Assembly: GCA_964388575.1 (NCBI GenBank)
Contig: CAYMAZ010000006.1
Location: forward strand, 49,483-113,482
DNA: 64,000 nucleotides
Direction: 5' to 3'
From: CAYMAZ01 sp964388575
Lineage (GTDB): Bacteria; Bacteroidota; Bacteroidia; Bacteroidales; DTU049
Part shown: in pieces, positions 19,321-28,419 of the stretch
How positions within the stretch are numbered: position 1 is the stretch's first letter
Layout: every line of letters begins with the position of its first letter
The notes under the pieces: generated by a model
The model's input: the letters and a program-made list of their open reading frames with translations, nothing else
What the model was told of the DNA's origin: nothing
Database searches by the model: none
Position numbers and translations under genes: made by a program

Positions 19321-19770
19321 TTAAGGTTCAACAACCATGGCTCTGATTGTTAACACTACTGTGGGGGGCTGGGCATTGGTTGAAACTGATATTGTTTTGA
19401 CTTGCTGTCCTTTGCGTCCACTGCTGTTGAATTCAACAGTGACAGTCCCTTCCTCTCCTGGCCTCAGTGGTTTTTTGGGGTATTCAGGAACCGTACATCC
19501 ACAGGAACCTTTTGCACTGGTGATGATCAAATCACTTTTTCCGGTATTCGAAAATTTGAAATGACATTTCACTTTTTCTCCGTCATAAATGCGACCAAAG
19601 TCAAAATCTGTATGTTCAAAGGTAATGGCAGGCATTTGCGTGAGCTCACCATGTGACTCTGCAGTCATTGGATTATTAACAACGCCTGATAATGAATCGT
19701 TGTTACTGTTTCTATTACACGAAAACAAAATGAATACAGCAATAAGAAGAATGAAAATTTGAAATTTCAT
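19321..19770 (-). CDS. DUF1573 domain lipoprotein
   Basis: 149 residues from the ATG at 19770, chosen because it opens a lipoprotein signal (IAVFILFSC, Cys18); an in-frame ATG at 19803 would precede it with eleven extra residues. The DUF1573 Ig-like core is clear: DFGRIYDGEKVKCHFKFSNT, SAKGSCGCTVPEYPK and TVEFNSSGRKG. It is probably a surface or periplasmic beta-sandwich protein of unknown role. Confidence 0.88.
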   Translation of the reverse strand: MKFQIFILLIAVFILFSCNRNSNNDSLSGVVNNPMTAESHGELTQMPAITFEHTDFDFGRIYDGEKVKCHFKFSNTGKSDLIITSAKGSCGCTVPEYPKKPLRPGEEGTVTVEFNSSGRKGQQVKTISVSTNAQPPTVVLTIRAMVVEP

Positions 19771-19808
19771 GATTGAAAGATTAAAAACAAATTCAGATTG
19801 CAAAGATA

Positions 19809-20768
19809 TTAATTATCCTGCAATCCACGTCCAATTTTTTCTATTCTTCCTTCTCTGTTGTAGTGAGAAATCACCTTGTCAAGGATGCCATTCACAAAGA
19901 TTTTGCTTTTTGGAGTGGAAAAAGTTTTTGTCAACTCAATGTATTCATTCAATGATGCTTTAACAGGAATCTGATTAAAATTCAGAATCTCTGCAAGTGC
20001 CATCTTCATAATAATCACATCACATAATGCAATACGTTCCGGTTCCCAGTTCTCAAGATATTTGTTAATCATGATCTGATGTTCTTCAGCCTGTTTTATT
20101 GTTTTGACAAACAGAATTTTTACAAAATCTTCGTCACTTTCTGCATCATCAAATTCTTTCTGTTTGAAAATTTCAGGAAGTAGTAAATCAGGATGACTGA
20201 AAAATGAATCTTTTTTTAAAAATGTCATGAGAATAATTCCAATAAAATACTGATCATTTGCCCAGTGCAAATTCATCTCTTCCAGTCTTGAAAGTAAATT
20301 CGGATTATTGTATACATGTCTTTTGTATATGTCTTTCAGATATTGCATGTCATTATCAGAATTTTCAGAGATCTGAAAGTTTTTGTATTCCCGACTGTCT
20401 TCGACATTTCTAGATATCTGCCGCATCAGGTCGGCTTCATCAGAAATATTAATTTTGTAATAACTTAAATATTGCTGATAAGATTCGTTTTGGTAAAGAT
20501 TTTTGATACAGATATTGTCAGATAAGCGTTTCAACAGTTCAGAGTTTTGTTCTGACTTGATAAACTTTTGCTTTGATGTTTCGTGTCTGTCGTCAATGAT
20601 ATCAGCTACTTTGATGAGAATAGCCAGATTTCGGATAAATAATTCATGCATCTTTTCAAGGGATGTCATGAGGTTTTTTAAAGCAACAGTAACGTTGTCC
20701 GGTTCGGATTGATAAAAGGAATAAAGTGCCTGAAAGATCTTTATGCGCAGCAGCCTTCGGTTGAGCAT
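19809..20768 (-). CDS. nusB: Transcription antitermination factor NusB
   Basis: 319 residues from the ATG at 20768, which opens with the Bacteroidota NusB start MLNRRLLRIKIFQALYSFYQ; an in-frame extension to 20930 is low-complexity and overlaps the divergent promoter. The C-terminal ~130 residues hold the NusB fold (EHQIMINKYLENWEPERIAL, ALAEILNFNQIPVKASLNE, KIFVNGILDKV). As in other Bacteroidota it is about twice the length of the E. coli protein, with an N-terminal helical extension. It acts in rRNA antitermination with NusE. Confidence 0.93.
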   Translation of the reverse strand: MLNRRLLRIKIFQALYSFYQSEPDNVTVALKNLMTSLEKMHELFIRNLAILIKVADIIDDRHETSKQKFIKSEQNSELLKRLSDNICIKNLYQNESYQQYLSYYKINISDEADLMRQISRNVEDSREYKNFQISENSDNDMQYLKDIYKRHVYNNPNLLSRLEEMNLHWANDQYFIGIILMTFLKKDSFFSHPDLLLPEIFKQKEFDDAESDEDFVKILFVKTIKQAEEHQIMINKYLENWEPERIALCDVIIMKMALAEILNFNQIPVKASLNEYIELTKTFSTPKSKIFVNGILDKVISHYNREGRIEKIGRGLQDN

Positions 20769-20824
20769 GTGAATTGAAAATTTTTGCAAAGATAGAAATT
20801 TATTGTATTTGTTCGAATAAAAAC

Positions 20825-20832
20825 TAATTTTG
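20825..20832 (+). promoter_or_regulatory. -7 promoter box of the beta-lactamase gene
   Basis: TAATTTTG matches TAnnTTTG and lies 14 bp before the ATG at 20847, within the divergent nusB/beta-lactamase gap. Confidence 0.5.
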
Positions 20833-20846
20833 CTGTGCAACAAGAA

Positions 20847-21764
20847 ATGCGAAAAAATCATATTATGAGCCTCCGGAAAGCAATCCTTTATTTTATTCTG
20901 TTTTTGTTTTGTGTTCATACAATTGGGCAAAACAAAGATTTACATTCCGAATTGGAAAGCTATGTGAAACAAAAAAATGCAGTGATCGGACTTGCATTTT
21001 ATAACTTTCAGAGTGGAACATGCTTTACCCTGAACAATGATTACAGGTTTCCTATGCAGAGTGTCTATAAGTTTCATCTTGCTCTGACTGTATTAAAGGA
21101 AGTGGATAAAGGAAGATTTTCACTGGATGAGAACATCTTTGTCTCGAAAGCAGATTTGTTGCCTGACACATGGAGTCCCATGAGGGACGCATATCCTGGA
21201 GGAAATATTGAAATTCCACTCAGCAGGGTAATTCAATATGCTGTTGCTGAAAGTGATAACAATGCCTGTGATATTTTATTCAAGCTCATCGGTGGGCCGC
21301 AGAAGGTGAACAGATATGTCCGTAAAACCGGAGCAAAAGGGACTGTTGTGGTTTCAACTGAAGCACAAATGCATGCTGACTGGGATGAGCAATTTAGAAA
21401 TTATTCATCACCACATGCAGCACTGAAGATATTGAAAAAGTTTTATAATGGAAAATTGCTCAAACAACAGTCTTATGATTTTCTCTGGGAAACAATGAGT
21501 CAAACATCAACCGGACCTGGTCGGATAAAAGGGTTACTTCCGCTTGACGTCACTGTTGCACATAAAACCGGAACAGGTGGCGTTGGTCCTGATGGAAAAA
21601 TTTCAGCTGTGAATGACATTGGTATCATAAAAACGTATGATGATCATGCAATTGCTGTTGTCTTTTTTATATCACAATCTGATTTGTCTTATGAAGAAAA
21701 TGACAGAATTATCTCAGATTTATCGTTAATGATTTTTAATGCGTTTCATGGTGATCAGAAATAG
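20847..21764 (+). CDS. Class A beta-lactamase, subclass A2-like
   Basis: 305 residues from the ATG at 20847 (ATG at 20865 is also possible). A signal peptide ends near TIGQ. Serine beta-lactamase motifs are complete: SVYK (Ser72, Lys75), SDN (136-138), omega-loop STEAQMHADW with Glu172, and HKTGTGG (KTG 240-242). The STEAQMHAD loop and an insertion-bearing layout resemble the PER/VEB/CfxA/CIA group (subclass A2) of Bacteroidota. It should hydrolyse penicillins or cephalosporins in the periplasm; the spectrum cannot be read from sequence. No mobile element borders it, so it is probably an intrinsic chromosomal gene. Confidence 0.93.
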   Translation: MRKNHIMSLRKAILYFILFLFCVHTIGQNKDLHSELESYVKQKNAVIGLAFYNFQSGTCFTLNNDYRFPMQSVYKFHLALTVLKEVDKGRFSLDENIFVSKADLLPDTWSPMRDAYPGGNIEIPLSRVIQYAVAESDNNACDILFKLIGGPQKVNRYVRKTGAKGTVVVSTEAQMHADWDEQFRNYSSPHAALKILKKFYNGKLLKQQSYDFLWETMSQTSTGPGRIKGLLPLDVTVAHKTGTGGVGPDGKISAVNDIGIIKTYDDHAIAVVFFISQSDLSYEENDRIISDLSLMIFNAFHGDQK

Positions 21765-21808
21765 ATTGGATCTCCATGTTTACGAGCAAAATGAATTCAA
21801 TCAATTCA

Positions 21809-22495
21809 TTACCCGTCTTTCATTTTTCCGAGATCAAGACTATACCCAATTTGCAGAATAAATGCTGTAAATGGTGTTATACGGTTAAACTCCTTATCTA
21901 TGATTATATCCAGTGTTACTCTGGATTGTGTTGAAACATCAACCCGTGTACCTACAAAATTTCTCAATTTCCTTAGTTCAAAGAGGTTGTTGCTGTTTAT
22001 TCTGAAATATGTTTCTGCTCCTGTATAGATCAGGAAGGGGGTTTTTCTGATTTTATAGGCAATTCTGATTTTTTCGCGGTGAATAAGGTCAGAATTCGGC
22101 TCAGACATAAATGATTCCTGATCATTCTGAATTCTGAAGCGGGTGTTTATTCTGACTCGTCTGATTCTGGTCTTCCAAATAACATCAGCCAGCCATCTGT
22201 GTTCATACTGTTTGTAGTTTGAGAACGGAAATTCTGTCTTCAAGCGATATCCAATTCCGAAAGACCATTTGTTTTCCGGCAGATAATACAATTCAAATTC
22301 AGACTGATTCCGTCCAAGAAGTGATGTGTTGTTAATAAACCGCATCTCATTTTCAAATCCGAATTCAACTTTGTTCATTACCGGAATTGTGATCTCTGCT
22401 GTCAGCCATGTTTGCATGTCTCTTTCCTGACCAGACAGTTTATGGACGAGTAGGCTCACTGAAATGAATATCAGAAGTATTGAGCAGTTTTTCAT
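21809..22495 (-). CDS. DUF2490 domain outer-membrane protein
   Basis: 228 residues from the ATG at 22495, which opens a signal peptide (MKNCSILLIFISVSLLVHKL, cleavage near SGQ); an upstream in-frame ATG at 22516 would overlap the preceding gene by 8 bp. The rest is a beta-barrel pattern: DMQTWLTAEITIPVMNKVEF, WSFGIGYRLKTEF, EHRWLADVIWKTRI, ending GYSLDLGKMK. Function unknown. It is the last gene of the CotH/VTC/DUF4956 minus-strand cassette. Confidence 0.85.
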   Translation of the reverse strand: MKNCSILLIFISVSLLVHKLSGQERDMQTWLTAEITIPVMNKVEFGFENEMRFINNTSLLGRNQSEFELYYLPENKWSFGIGYRLKTEFPFSNYKQYEHRWLADVIWKTRIRRVRINTRFRIQNDQESFMSEPNSDLIHREKIRIAYKIRKTPFLIYTGAETYFRINSNNLFELRKLRNFVGTRVDVSTQSRVTLDIIIDKEFNRITPFTAFILQIGYSLDLGKMKDG

Positions 22496-22508
22496 ATGTT
22501 TTATTGTT

Positions 22509-22907
22509 TCAATCAACGATTACAATATCATCAAGGACAATATGTTGATTGTTTGAATTAATTTCCACAGTTTTTTTTATCGGAATCACACCTGACTGAG
22601 AAATCTGGGTTGATACTCTGGAATAAGCAAACACTGTATAAGTGCCTTTTCTGAGATTTTCAAAACGATAAGTCCCGTCATAATGTGTTCTCATATCTTC
22701 AGAGTACACTTCATCTTCACCGTATATGAGATACACCCGATGTTCATATGCATAATACTCGCCAAGCAGAGTTGTTAGTGATGCATTGAAATCTCTGACA
22801 AAAATCTTCCCGGTAATGGAAGAAGTTCCACCGGGGCCGGGTTCCTTTGTGCAGGACATGATCAGGAGCATGATCATGCATACTGAAAATTTTCCTATGT
22901 GTTTCAT
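22509..22907 (-). CDS. Small lipoprotein with carboxypeptidase-regulatory-like fold
   Basis: 132 residues. The lipobox is LLIMSC (Cys19). A transthyretin-like sandwich follows: SSITGKIFVRDFNA, then YDGTYRFENLRKGTYTVFAY. It is probably anchored in the outer membrane. It is 13 bp from the DUF2490 gene start and 44 bp after the DUF4956 gene, so it is part of the same operon. No enzymatic residues are evident. Confidence 0.75.
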   Translation of the reverse strand: MKHIGKFSVCMIMLLIMSCTKEPGPGGTSSITGKIFVRDFNASLTTLLGEYYAYEHRVYLIYGEDEVYSEDMRTHYDGTYRFENLRKGTYTVFAYSRVSTQISQSGVIPIKKTVEINSNNQHIVLDDIVIVD

Positions 22908-22951
22908 CTGTGAGTAAGATTATAATGGATACTGAAGGGTTAAATGGTTCA

Positions 22952-23647
22952 TTAAACTGAGTTGTCATTATCTGAGTATTGGGTTCCATCAGGGTTTTCA
23001 CGTCCTGTGAATTTCTTTTCATAAAAAAATATCTGAACCTGAGCCATATCTCTCATGAAGTCAATTTTTCCAACTTCAGCTCTATGGATATTTAGACCGG
23101 TTCTTGTTCTGAGTTCTTCAAGGAGAGTGTCATAATTTTCTGGTTTAATGAGTTCGATCTTTTCAAGCAAAACCAATCTTGAGGATTCATGTTTCAGCAG
23201 CCACAATTTCTCAAGTACAAATGTGATGAGTAAAATTGTAAGATTTGTGAATACCACTTCCACCCATGATACTTTTTTGTTGAACAGAGAATTGATAACC
23301 GATACCCCGATTATAATAAACAGATAGGTCATTTCCTTGATGGGGATGGTGGCAGTCCTGTATCTAAGGATACCGAAAATTGCAAATAATCCGAGGGCGA
23401 AACCAATCTGAAGCTTTACATTGCCTAGCATGAAACACAGAAGAAAAATGATTGAGCTGATCAACAAATATGTGAACAGGTAGTCTTTGCGTTTACTGAT
23501 GGGATAATATAATCCCCTCGCAAGAATATAAACAACAATGTAGTTCATCAGAAATCTGATGATCAGATTATAAAAACTCTCAGCATCAAATATTTCAATT
23601 CCAAGAAATTTTTTTGCTTCAAGCAATATAAAACCTAATAGATCCAT
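22952..23647 (-). CDS. DUF4956 domain inner-membrane protein
   Basis: 231 residues. Three to four membrane segments (about 25-45, 55-75, 78-95, 105-125) are followed by a cytoplasmic alpha/beta domain of about 100 residues. The loop FGILRYRTATIPIKEMTYLF is the family hallmark. Function is unknown; in many bacteria it sits next to VTC-domain and CotH genes, as here. Confidence 0.88.
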   Translation of the reverse strand: MDLLGFILLEAKKFLGIEIFDAESFYNLIIRFLMNYIVVYILARGLYYPISKRKDYLFTYLLISSIIFLLCFMLGNVKLQIGFALGLFAIFGILRYRTATIPIKEMTYLFIIIGVSVINSLFNKKVSWVEVVFTNLTILLITFVLEKLWLLKHESSRLVLLEKIELIKPENYDTLLEELRTRTGLNIHRAEVGKIDFMRDMAQVQIFFYEKKFTGRENPDGTQYSDNDNSV

Positions 23648-23746
23648 GTTTGAGTTATTTTGTTTTTTTAAAGTTTAATTGATAAGACGAAAGTAATACA
23701 TTTTTTTTACACAGTAGCAAGAAGATACAAGCATAAAGCATTCGGT

Positions 23747-24523
23747 TCAATTCTGTTGGTTTTCAATGATTTTTTGTATTTTGAATAAATGAGGTCTGAA
23801 TCTGTTGTGTTTCAGATTGTGGTTAAGTAGTGCCTGGCCAATGCAATACTTGCTAATACGCTGTGGATAAATTCCCAAATGATGCATGATCTGTGTGACC
23901 TCACCTTTACTTTCAGTATGAATCTGTTTGAGTTCTGCAATAACAAGTCCGTTCAGCTTCTTCGAGGAATGCAGGTTCTGATATGCAATTTGTGTATCAA
24001 TGGTGAGCCGTTGAGTCATTTGCTTATCAGCAAAGGTCATTCTGACAAATGTATTTTCAATTGTTTCGTGCAGTTTCTGAAAATCATAGGGAGTGTGCTT
24101 GCTGATAAAACCTTCATTGTCTTGTTGAACTTTTTTGATTGTATCATTTAATAGTGTTCTTTTTTTTCGTGTAATATTTTTGTTATCTTTAAATTTTACT
24201 TCAAGAAAAGTGGACTCAGTGAGCAAATAGTTTCTGATTCTGACTTTATATCTGTTCAGTTTGCCGTTGTGGTGATCAAGGTACATTCTGTAATCATCAG
24301 TGTCGTAATAAATTGTATGGTATTTCTGAATGCGGTCACCCTGAATCTCAAGTATCATAAAATTCTCAACAAGTTGATTCAATAGGTCGGGAAGTCTATA
24401 AATGTGAAAAATAAACTTAAATTCACTTCTTCTTTGTAAAGATACATTTTCAATTTCTTTCAGGTTTATTGATGCAAATCCTGAAATAAGCTGATTTATT
24501 TGATCTGATAATTGGATGTCCAT
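23747..24523 (-). CDS. VTC-domain protein (polyphosphate-polymerase-like)
   Basis: 258 residues, no membrane segment. The VTC fold, a triphosphate-tunnel relative, is shown by RRSEFKFIFHI near 31, YYDTDDYRMYLDHHNGKLNR near 72, KVRIRNY, FLEVKFKDN with KKR, TIDTQIAY and VIAELKQIHT near 200. In yeast Vtc4 this domain polymerises ATP gamma-phosphate into polyphosphate; bacterial members in CotH/DUF4956 loci are not characterised to my knowledge. It lacks the SPX domain. Confidence 0.88.
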   Translation of the reverse strand: MDIQLSDQINQLISGFASINLKEIENVSLQRRSEFKFIFHIYRLPDLLNQLVENFMILEIQGDRIQKYHTIYYDTDDYRMYLDHHNGKLNRYKVRIRNYLLTESTFLEVKFKDNKNITRKKRTLLNDTIKKVQQDNEGFISKHTPYDFQKLHETIENTFVRMTFADKQMTQRLTIDTQIAYQNLHSSKKLNGLVIAELKQIHTESKGEVTQIMHHLGIYPQRISKYCIGQALLNHNLKHNRFRPHLFKIQKIIENQQN

Positions 24524-24659
24524 ATTTTCGTTTATGTTTTGGCAGGTATGGCTTTATTTGTATCCCCGAGTTCCGGTTTGAAATATTTCCTGAAATGTTA
24601 AGAATGGTCAACTTTTCATCAGTCATGTATGAGAATTTTCTTATTGAACCTGTTTGTTG

Positions 24660-27600
24660 TTATTTATAAATTGTAAGATTTCCTCTGATTGTCATTTTTT
24701 CCACCTCTCCCTTCAGAATATATTTAAAGACATACACATAAACGTCAGTGTTGCATATCTCTCCTTTATATCTGCCGTCCCATTTAAAACTGGGATCTGT
24801 TGAATGATACAGAAGTTCTCCCCATCTTGAGAAAATCATGAGTTCGGAATAATCAAATTCATACTCTGTGTATAGTGAAAAGTAATCATTCAGACCGTCA
24901 CCATTTGGAGTAAAGGATCCCGGGAAATACAGCCCGGTTTCAATAAGATTGAAATTTGCAGTAACAACATCATTTTCTGTAAGGTAAAAAGAAACATTAT
25001 TACTGTAAAAATCCGGTAACAGGTTGTGATTGTTTATTGACCAGTGAGAAAAAATATAATTATTCCTATCAATAGCCTGCAAAACCACATTCGAAGGATC
25101 ATTATAAATTTCAGTGTGCGTATTAAAAATGGAAAGGACATTGTCCAGAAGAACTTCACCTGAATTTGAAGGATTCACGTTGATTGTCAGTGAAAAAACT
25201 TCGGGAATCTCGTCGAAGTAAGCAATAATAGTGTCATCCTCCTGCAAAAGAAAATTGACCTGGGAGGCATTTGTATTGGGAAGCAGGGTGTGATTTTGGG
25301 ATGACCAGTTCGAAAAAGCGTATCCGGTTTCAGGTGTGGCAATCAGGCTTATGGTCGTGCTGTCAGGAAAATCTCCTGACCACGGATATCCACCAGGGGT
25401 GAAAGCATTAATGCTGATCTGACCTGTTCCCGGCGGCTGAACGATCAGTGTGATGTTTCTGGGAGGAGCCCCCTGTGTGAAATGGGCAACAATTGTATCA
25501 GCTGAGTTAAATTTTACGGTAATACTATCGGAATTAATGCCGGGACTCGGAACATGTCCTTGAAACTCCCAATGAGAAAATGCATAGCCAGGAAATGCAT
25601 TTGCAGTCAAATGATTAGTTACTTCAGTATAATATGATCCGGTATAGGGAAATGTAGTCAGATGAAGGGCATTGAAGTTCACATCTCCGGCTCCAGGTGG
25701 GTCAACAAGTACAGTAATATCATAAGGTCCAAGCAGCCCGAAGCAATCTGCTATTCCCTGTTCTACAACAATGCACCTCGCGTTTATAAAGTCTCTGATT
25801 GCCTGAACATTGTTTTCCCAGGTTACAATGTTTCCCCCCCAGCGTGCAATCTGACCGGGCATTTCAGGTTCAATCCGGTCAACCAGCTCATCCAGTATTG
25901 CTATCATATTGTCACAATGCAATGGACCGGTGACCAGATCAAAGTACCTGTCTAAATACATTTGTTTGAACTCTGCACTTTCATCATAGAGTTTTGACAT
26001 GATTGAAGTGTGACCCTGACCACCAGGGTTGGGGAGATTTTGTCCGTAACAGGGGTCAGCGACCGGAGTGGTGTTCGGAATTCCTGTGTAATTTATATAA
26101 TGTCCGAAAGTTGCATCCATATCCCACAACGTATATCTCCACTTTTTGGCCGATCCGCTTGTATCGGTGCCTCTCCACCAGCCAGTATTCCAGTTAAGCC
26201 AGTCAGAACATACTGTGTGTGTGTTAATGATGAAATAATCAATCAGACTGGTTAGGTTGAGGCGTGAGCTGACATAGTTAAAGTGTGTGGGATCCCCCAT
26301 GTTGTTGGTCTGAATATAATTCCGCAGATCCTGCCACTCTGATGTTGCAGTAGCACCTCCGTACTCTGCCCAGGTTCCTCCCCAGGTTTTGAGATAATAT
26401 AAATATGGCTTGTCCTGATCATAATAATAATCTGTAAAATCTGGATCATCAACTTTTTCTCTGATATCATATACTCCCCAGTATTGTCCGTTCATATATA
26501 AAACACATGGTTCATAGGTTCTTTCATCAAGTTTCAGATTTGCTCTTTGTGACAGTTCGTGAACATATGCGTCTCTGATATGAGCTCCTCCACTCTCAAA
26601 TGGGTAATTATCATTGGCAGCAGCTTTGATTATGACTCTCTGGAATCTTTCACGGGTTTTAGACTCGAAAATTTTGTATCGCAAAGCATCTCCGTAGCCA
26701 AATTCATCACGTGAAATGTAGTCTATCCCTCTCTGTTGATATGCCCAGCTGTCATTGCCGTGTTTGTTAAATTCGCCTGTAACTTTTGTTAAAAGCTGCC
26801 CGTTTTCATAATATTCAATGCAGCCATGGGGACGGGCACCTGAATTGCCGTTCAAGAGTGTGTTGACATTTGTTCCTGCAATAGATAGAACCGGAATTGT
26901 GTGTGATACGTTGATGAAATATGTGTTGAATTCATAGAATCCAGGTAGTATCTGGGGGGTATTGCTGAATACTCTGGCCTGCACAACAGTGGTTGTACTT
27001 ACATTGATTGGAGCAGAATAAACAGGTGATGTGGCTTCGGGAGTGTCTCCATTGATTGTATATCTTATCACTGAATTTGGTTCAGTTGTAGACAAAGAAA
27101 CGCTTTGGGTACCTGCATAAAAACCGCCGGTGACATTGAAAACGGCATCTGAAGCATATCTTGTATATGATGCTCCAGTATTTGAACTTCCCGGTGTAGG
27201 AGTTGTAAATACACTGAAAGTAATTGCCCCGTTGGTTGTTCTTCCCCAGGAATGATTTCTCTGTGTGCCATACTGTAGCAAATGATAGCTTTCAAGAACA
27301 GTTCCGGCAGGATCTGTAAAAACAACATATTCAGGATTTGGCTGGCGTTGAGTAAGTTTAAAGTTTGTGTGTATATGACCTCCCGAACTGTCATCTCTGC
27401 CCGATGCCCAGATCCTCAGAAATCCATTTGCCGGGATTGATGTCCCTGAAGGAAACTGCCATTTCAGAGGGTCATTGTCCTTGTCACTGAGATAGTATCC
27501 TGTGAGATCAAAGGCGCTTCCTGTTGGATTATACAATTCGATCCAGTCAGAATTATCTCCGAAATTATCAGCAAATGCATCATGATTTGAAGCTGAAAAC

Positions 27601-27680
27601 TCATTGATCATGACCTGCCCTTTTGCTGATAAAATAAGCATCATAAACAATGCTGGCAATATGATAAATTTGATTTTCAT
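24660..27680 (-). CDS. Surface CotH-type kinase with lamin-tail domain and T9SS type B sorting domain
   Basis: 1006 residues. Order: signal peptide (1-21); lamin-tail domain (about 23-125, MINEFSASNHDAFADN, SDWIELYNPTG); a chitobiase-type sandwich (about 175-250, YTINGDTPEATSPVYSAP); a CotH kinase domain (about 255-640, FNKHGNDSWAYQQRG, RVIIKAAANDN, WGVYDIREKV, WRYTLWDMDATFGHY); three InlB-B-like repeats (about 665-915, each ending in an AFSHW- or IFSHW-type motif); and a gliding-motility type C-terminus (GSFTPNGDGLNDYF, FSRWGELLYHS) that serves as a T9SS type B signal. CotH proteins phosphorylate secreted proteins. Here the kinase would act outside the cell, which raises the question of its phosphate donor. 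Confidence 0.92.
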   Translation of the reverse strand: MKIKFIILPALFMMLILSAKGQVMINEFSASNHDAFADNFGDNSDWIELYNPTGSAFDLTGYYLSDKDNDPLKWQFPSGTSIPANGFLRIWASGRDDSSGGHIHTNFKLTQRQPNPEYVVFTDPAGTVLESYHLLQYGTQRNHSWGRTTNGAITFSVFTTPTPGSSNTGASYTRYASDAVFNVTGGFYAGTQSVSLSTTEPNSVIRYTINGDTPEATSPVYSAPINVSTTTVVQARVFSNTPQILPGFYEFNTYFINVSHTIPVLSIAGTNVNTLLNGNSGARPHGCIEYYENGQLLTKVTGEFNKHGNDSWAYQQRGIDYISRDEFGYGDALRYKIFESKTRERFQRVIIKAAANDNYPFESGGAHIRDAYVHELSQRANLKLDERTYEPCVLYMNGQYWGVYDIREKVDDPDFTDYYYDQDKPYLYYLKTWGGTWAEYGGATATSEWQDLRNYIQTNNMGDPTHFNYVSSRLNLTSLIDYFIINTHTVCSDWLNWNTGWWRGTDTSGSAKKWRYTLWDMDATFGHYINYTGIPNTTPVADPCYGQNLPNPGGQGHTSIMSKLYDESAEFKQMYLDRYFDLVTGPLHCDNMIAILDELVDRIEPEMPGQIARWGGNIVTWENNVQAIRDFINARCIVVEQGIADCFGLLGPYDITVLVDPPGAGDVNFNALHLTTFPYTGSYYTEVTNHLTANAFPGYAFSHWEFQGHVPSPGINSDSITVKFNSADTIVAHFTQGAPPRNITLIVQPPGTGQISINAFTPGGYPWSGDFPDSTTISLIATPETGYAFSNWSSQNHTLLPNTNASQVNFLLQEDDTIIAYFDEIPEVFSLTINVNPSNSGEVLLDNVLSIFNTHTEIYNDPSNVVLQAIDRNNYIFSHWSINNHNLLPDFYSNNVSFYLTENDVVTANFNLIETGLYFPGSFTPNGDGLNDYFSLYTEYEFDYSELMIFSRWGELLYHSTDPSFKWDGRYKGEICNTDVYVYVFKYILKGEVEKMTIRGNLTIYK

Positions 27681-27831
27681 AAGAGGGAGTTTTTTACAAA
27701 AATAAACAATTAATCAGAAAAATACATGTATTAGATCATTTTTATCAATCGAAGTTTATTGAAAATGTTGAACGTCATAAGGGTTTACTTTCTGTGATGT
27801 GTATTTTGTATATAACTTAAAAGGATAAATC

Positions 27832-28386
27832 ATGAATTCTTCTGTTTTAAAATTTGTCTGTTTGCACGTTATGCTGATGATATTGTGTCAGTTTACAAAC
27901 AATGTGTTTGCACAGTGGACAAGAATCCCGAAATCACAGATGGGAGTTGGTGGTTTTCATAATTTTCAGACTGAAAGTCAGGCGATTGAAGTGAGATATA
28001 AACAATTTATAACACCTGTGATTTCAGTAACACCCAGGTTTTCCTATTATTTACCGGGAAATCCGATTATTGAATATTATGCAGGAATTGATATGAATTA
28101 TCATTTCAATATGAATCGAAAATTGCAGCCTTATGTTTTTGCAGGAGGGTACTATAACAGATGGATCAATTTTGAGCAATACGGAGTTTCTGTTAAAAAG
28201 AAAAATAATTTGTTGGCAGAATTGGGTTGTGGAATGGTCTTGAATATTGGTTGCAGACTGAAACCTTATGTTGAGTGGAGATATAATACTCAATGGAAGG
28301 AAGGATCGATTGGAGCTGGTTTTCTTATATCATTTGCAAAATGTCCCGGGAGAGGACTGGCAAGTAAGTGCCCGGCTTATCATTAA
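27832..28386 (+). CDS. Predicted small outer-membrane beta-barrel protein
   Basis: 184 residues. A signal peptide (about 1-27, ending NVFAQ) precedes alternating amphipathic strands rich in Tyr (SVTPRFSYYLPGNP, YEYAGI-like stretches, VEWRYNTQW, GAGFLISF), typical of an eight-stranded barrel, with a short Cys-containing tail after it. Function unknown. It is 33 bp upstream of the next lipoprotein gene and divergent from the CotH gene; ATG at 27832 follows an AAAAGGA-type site. Confidence 0.65.
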   Translation: MNSSVLKFVCLHVMLMILCQFTNNVFAQWTRIPKSQMGVGGFHNFQTESQAIEVRYKQFITPVISVTPRFSYYLPGNPIIEYYAGIDMNYHFNMNRKLQPYVFAGGYYNRWINFEQYGVSVKKKNNLLAELGCGMVLNIGCRLKPYVEWRYNTQWKEGSIGAGFLISFAKCPGRGLASKCPAYH

Positions 28387-28419
28387 CATATTAATAAGTA
28401 AATCCAAAAATGAAATAGT

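Noticed and set aside
20769..20930. N-terminal extension of NusB
   Set aside because: It overlaps the divergent beta-lactamase promoter and start; the family starts at MLNRRLLR.
21788..21810. Terminator between the beta-lactamase and DUF2490 genes
   Set aside because: AATGAATT/AATTCATT can pair but the stem is weak, has no T-run and overlaps the DUF2490 stop codon.
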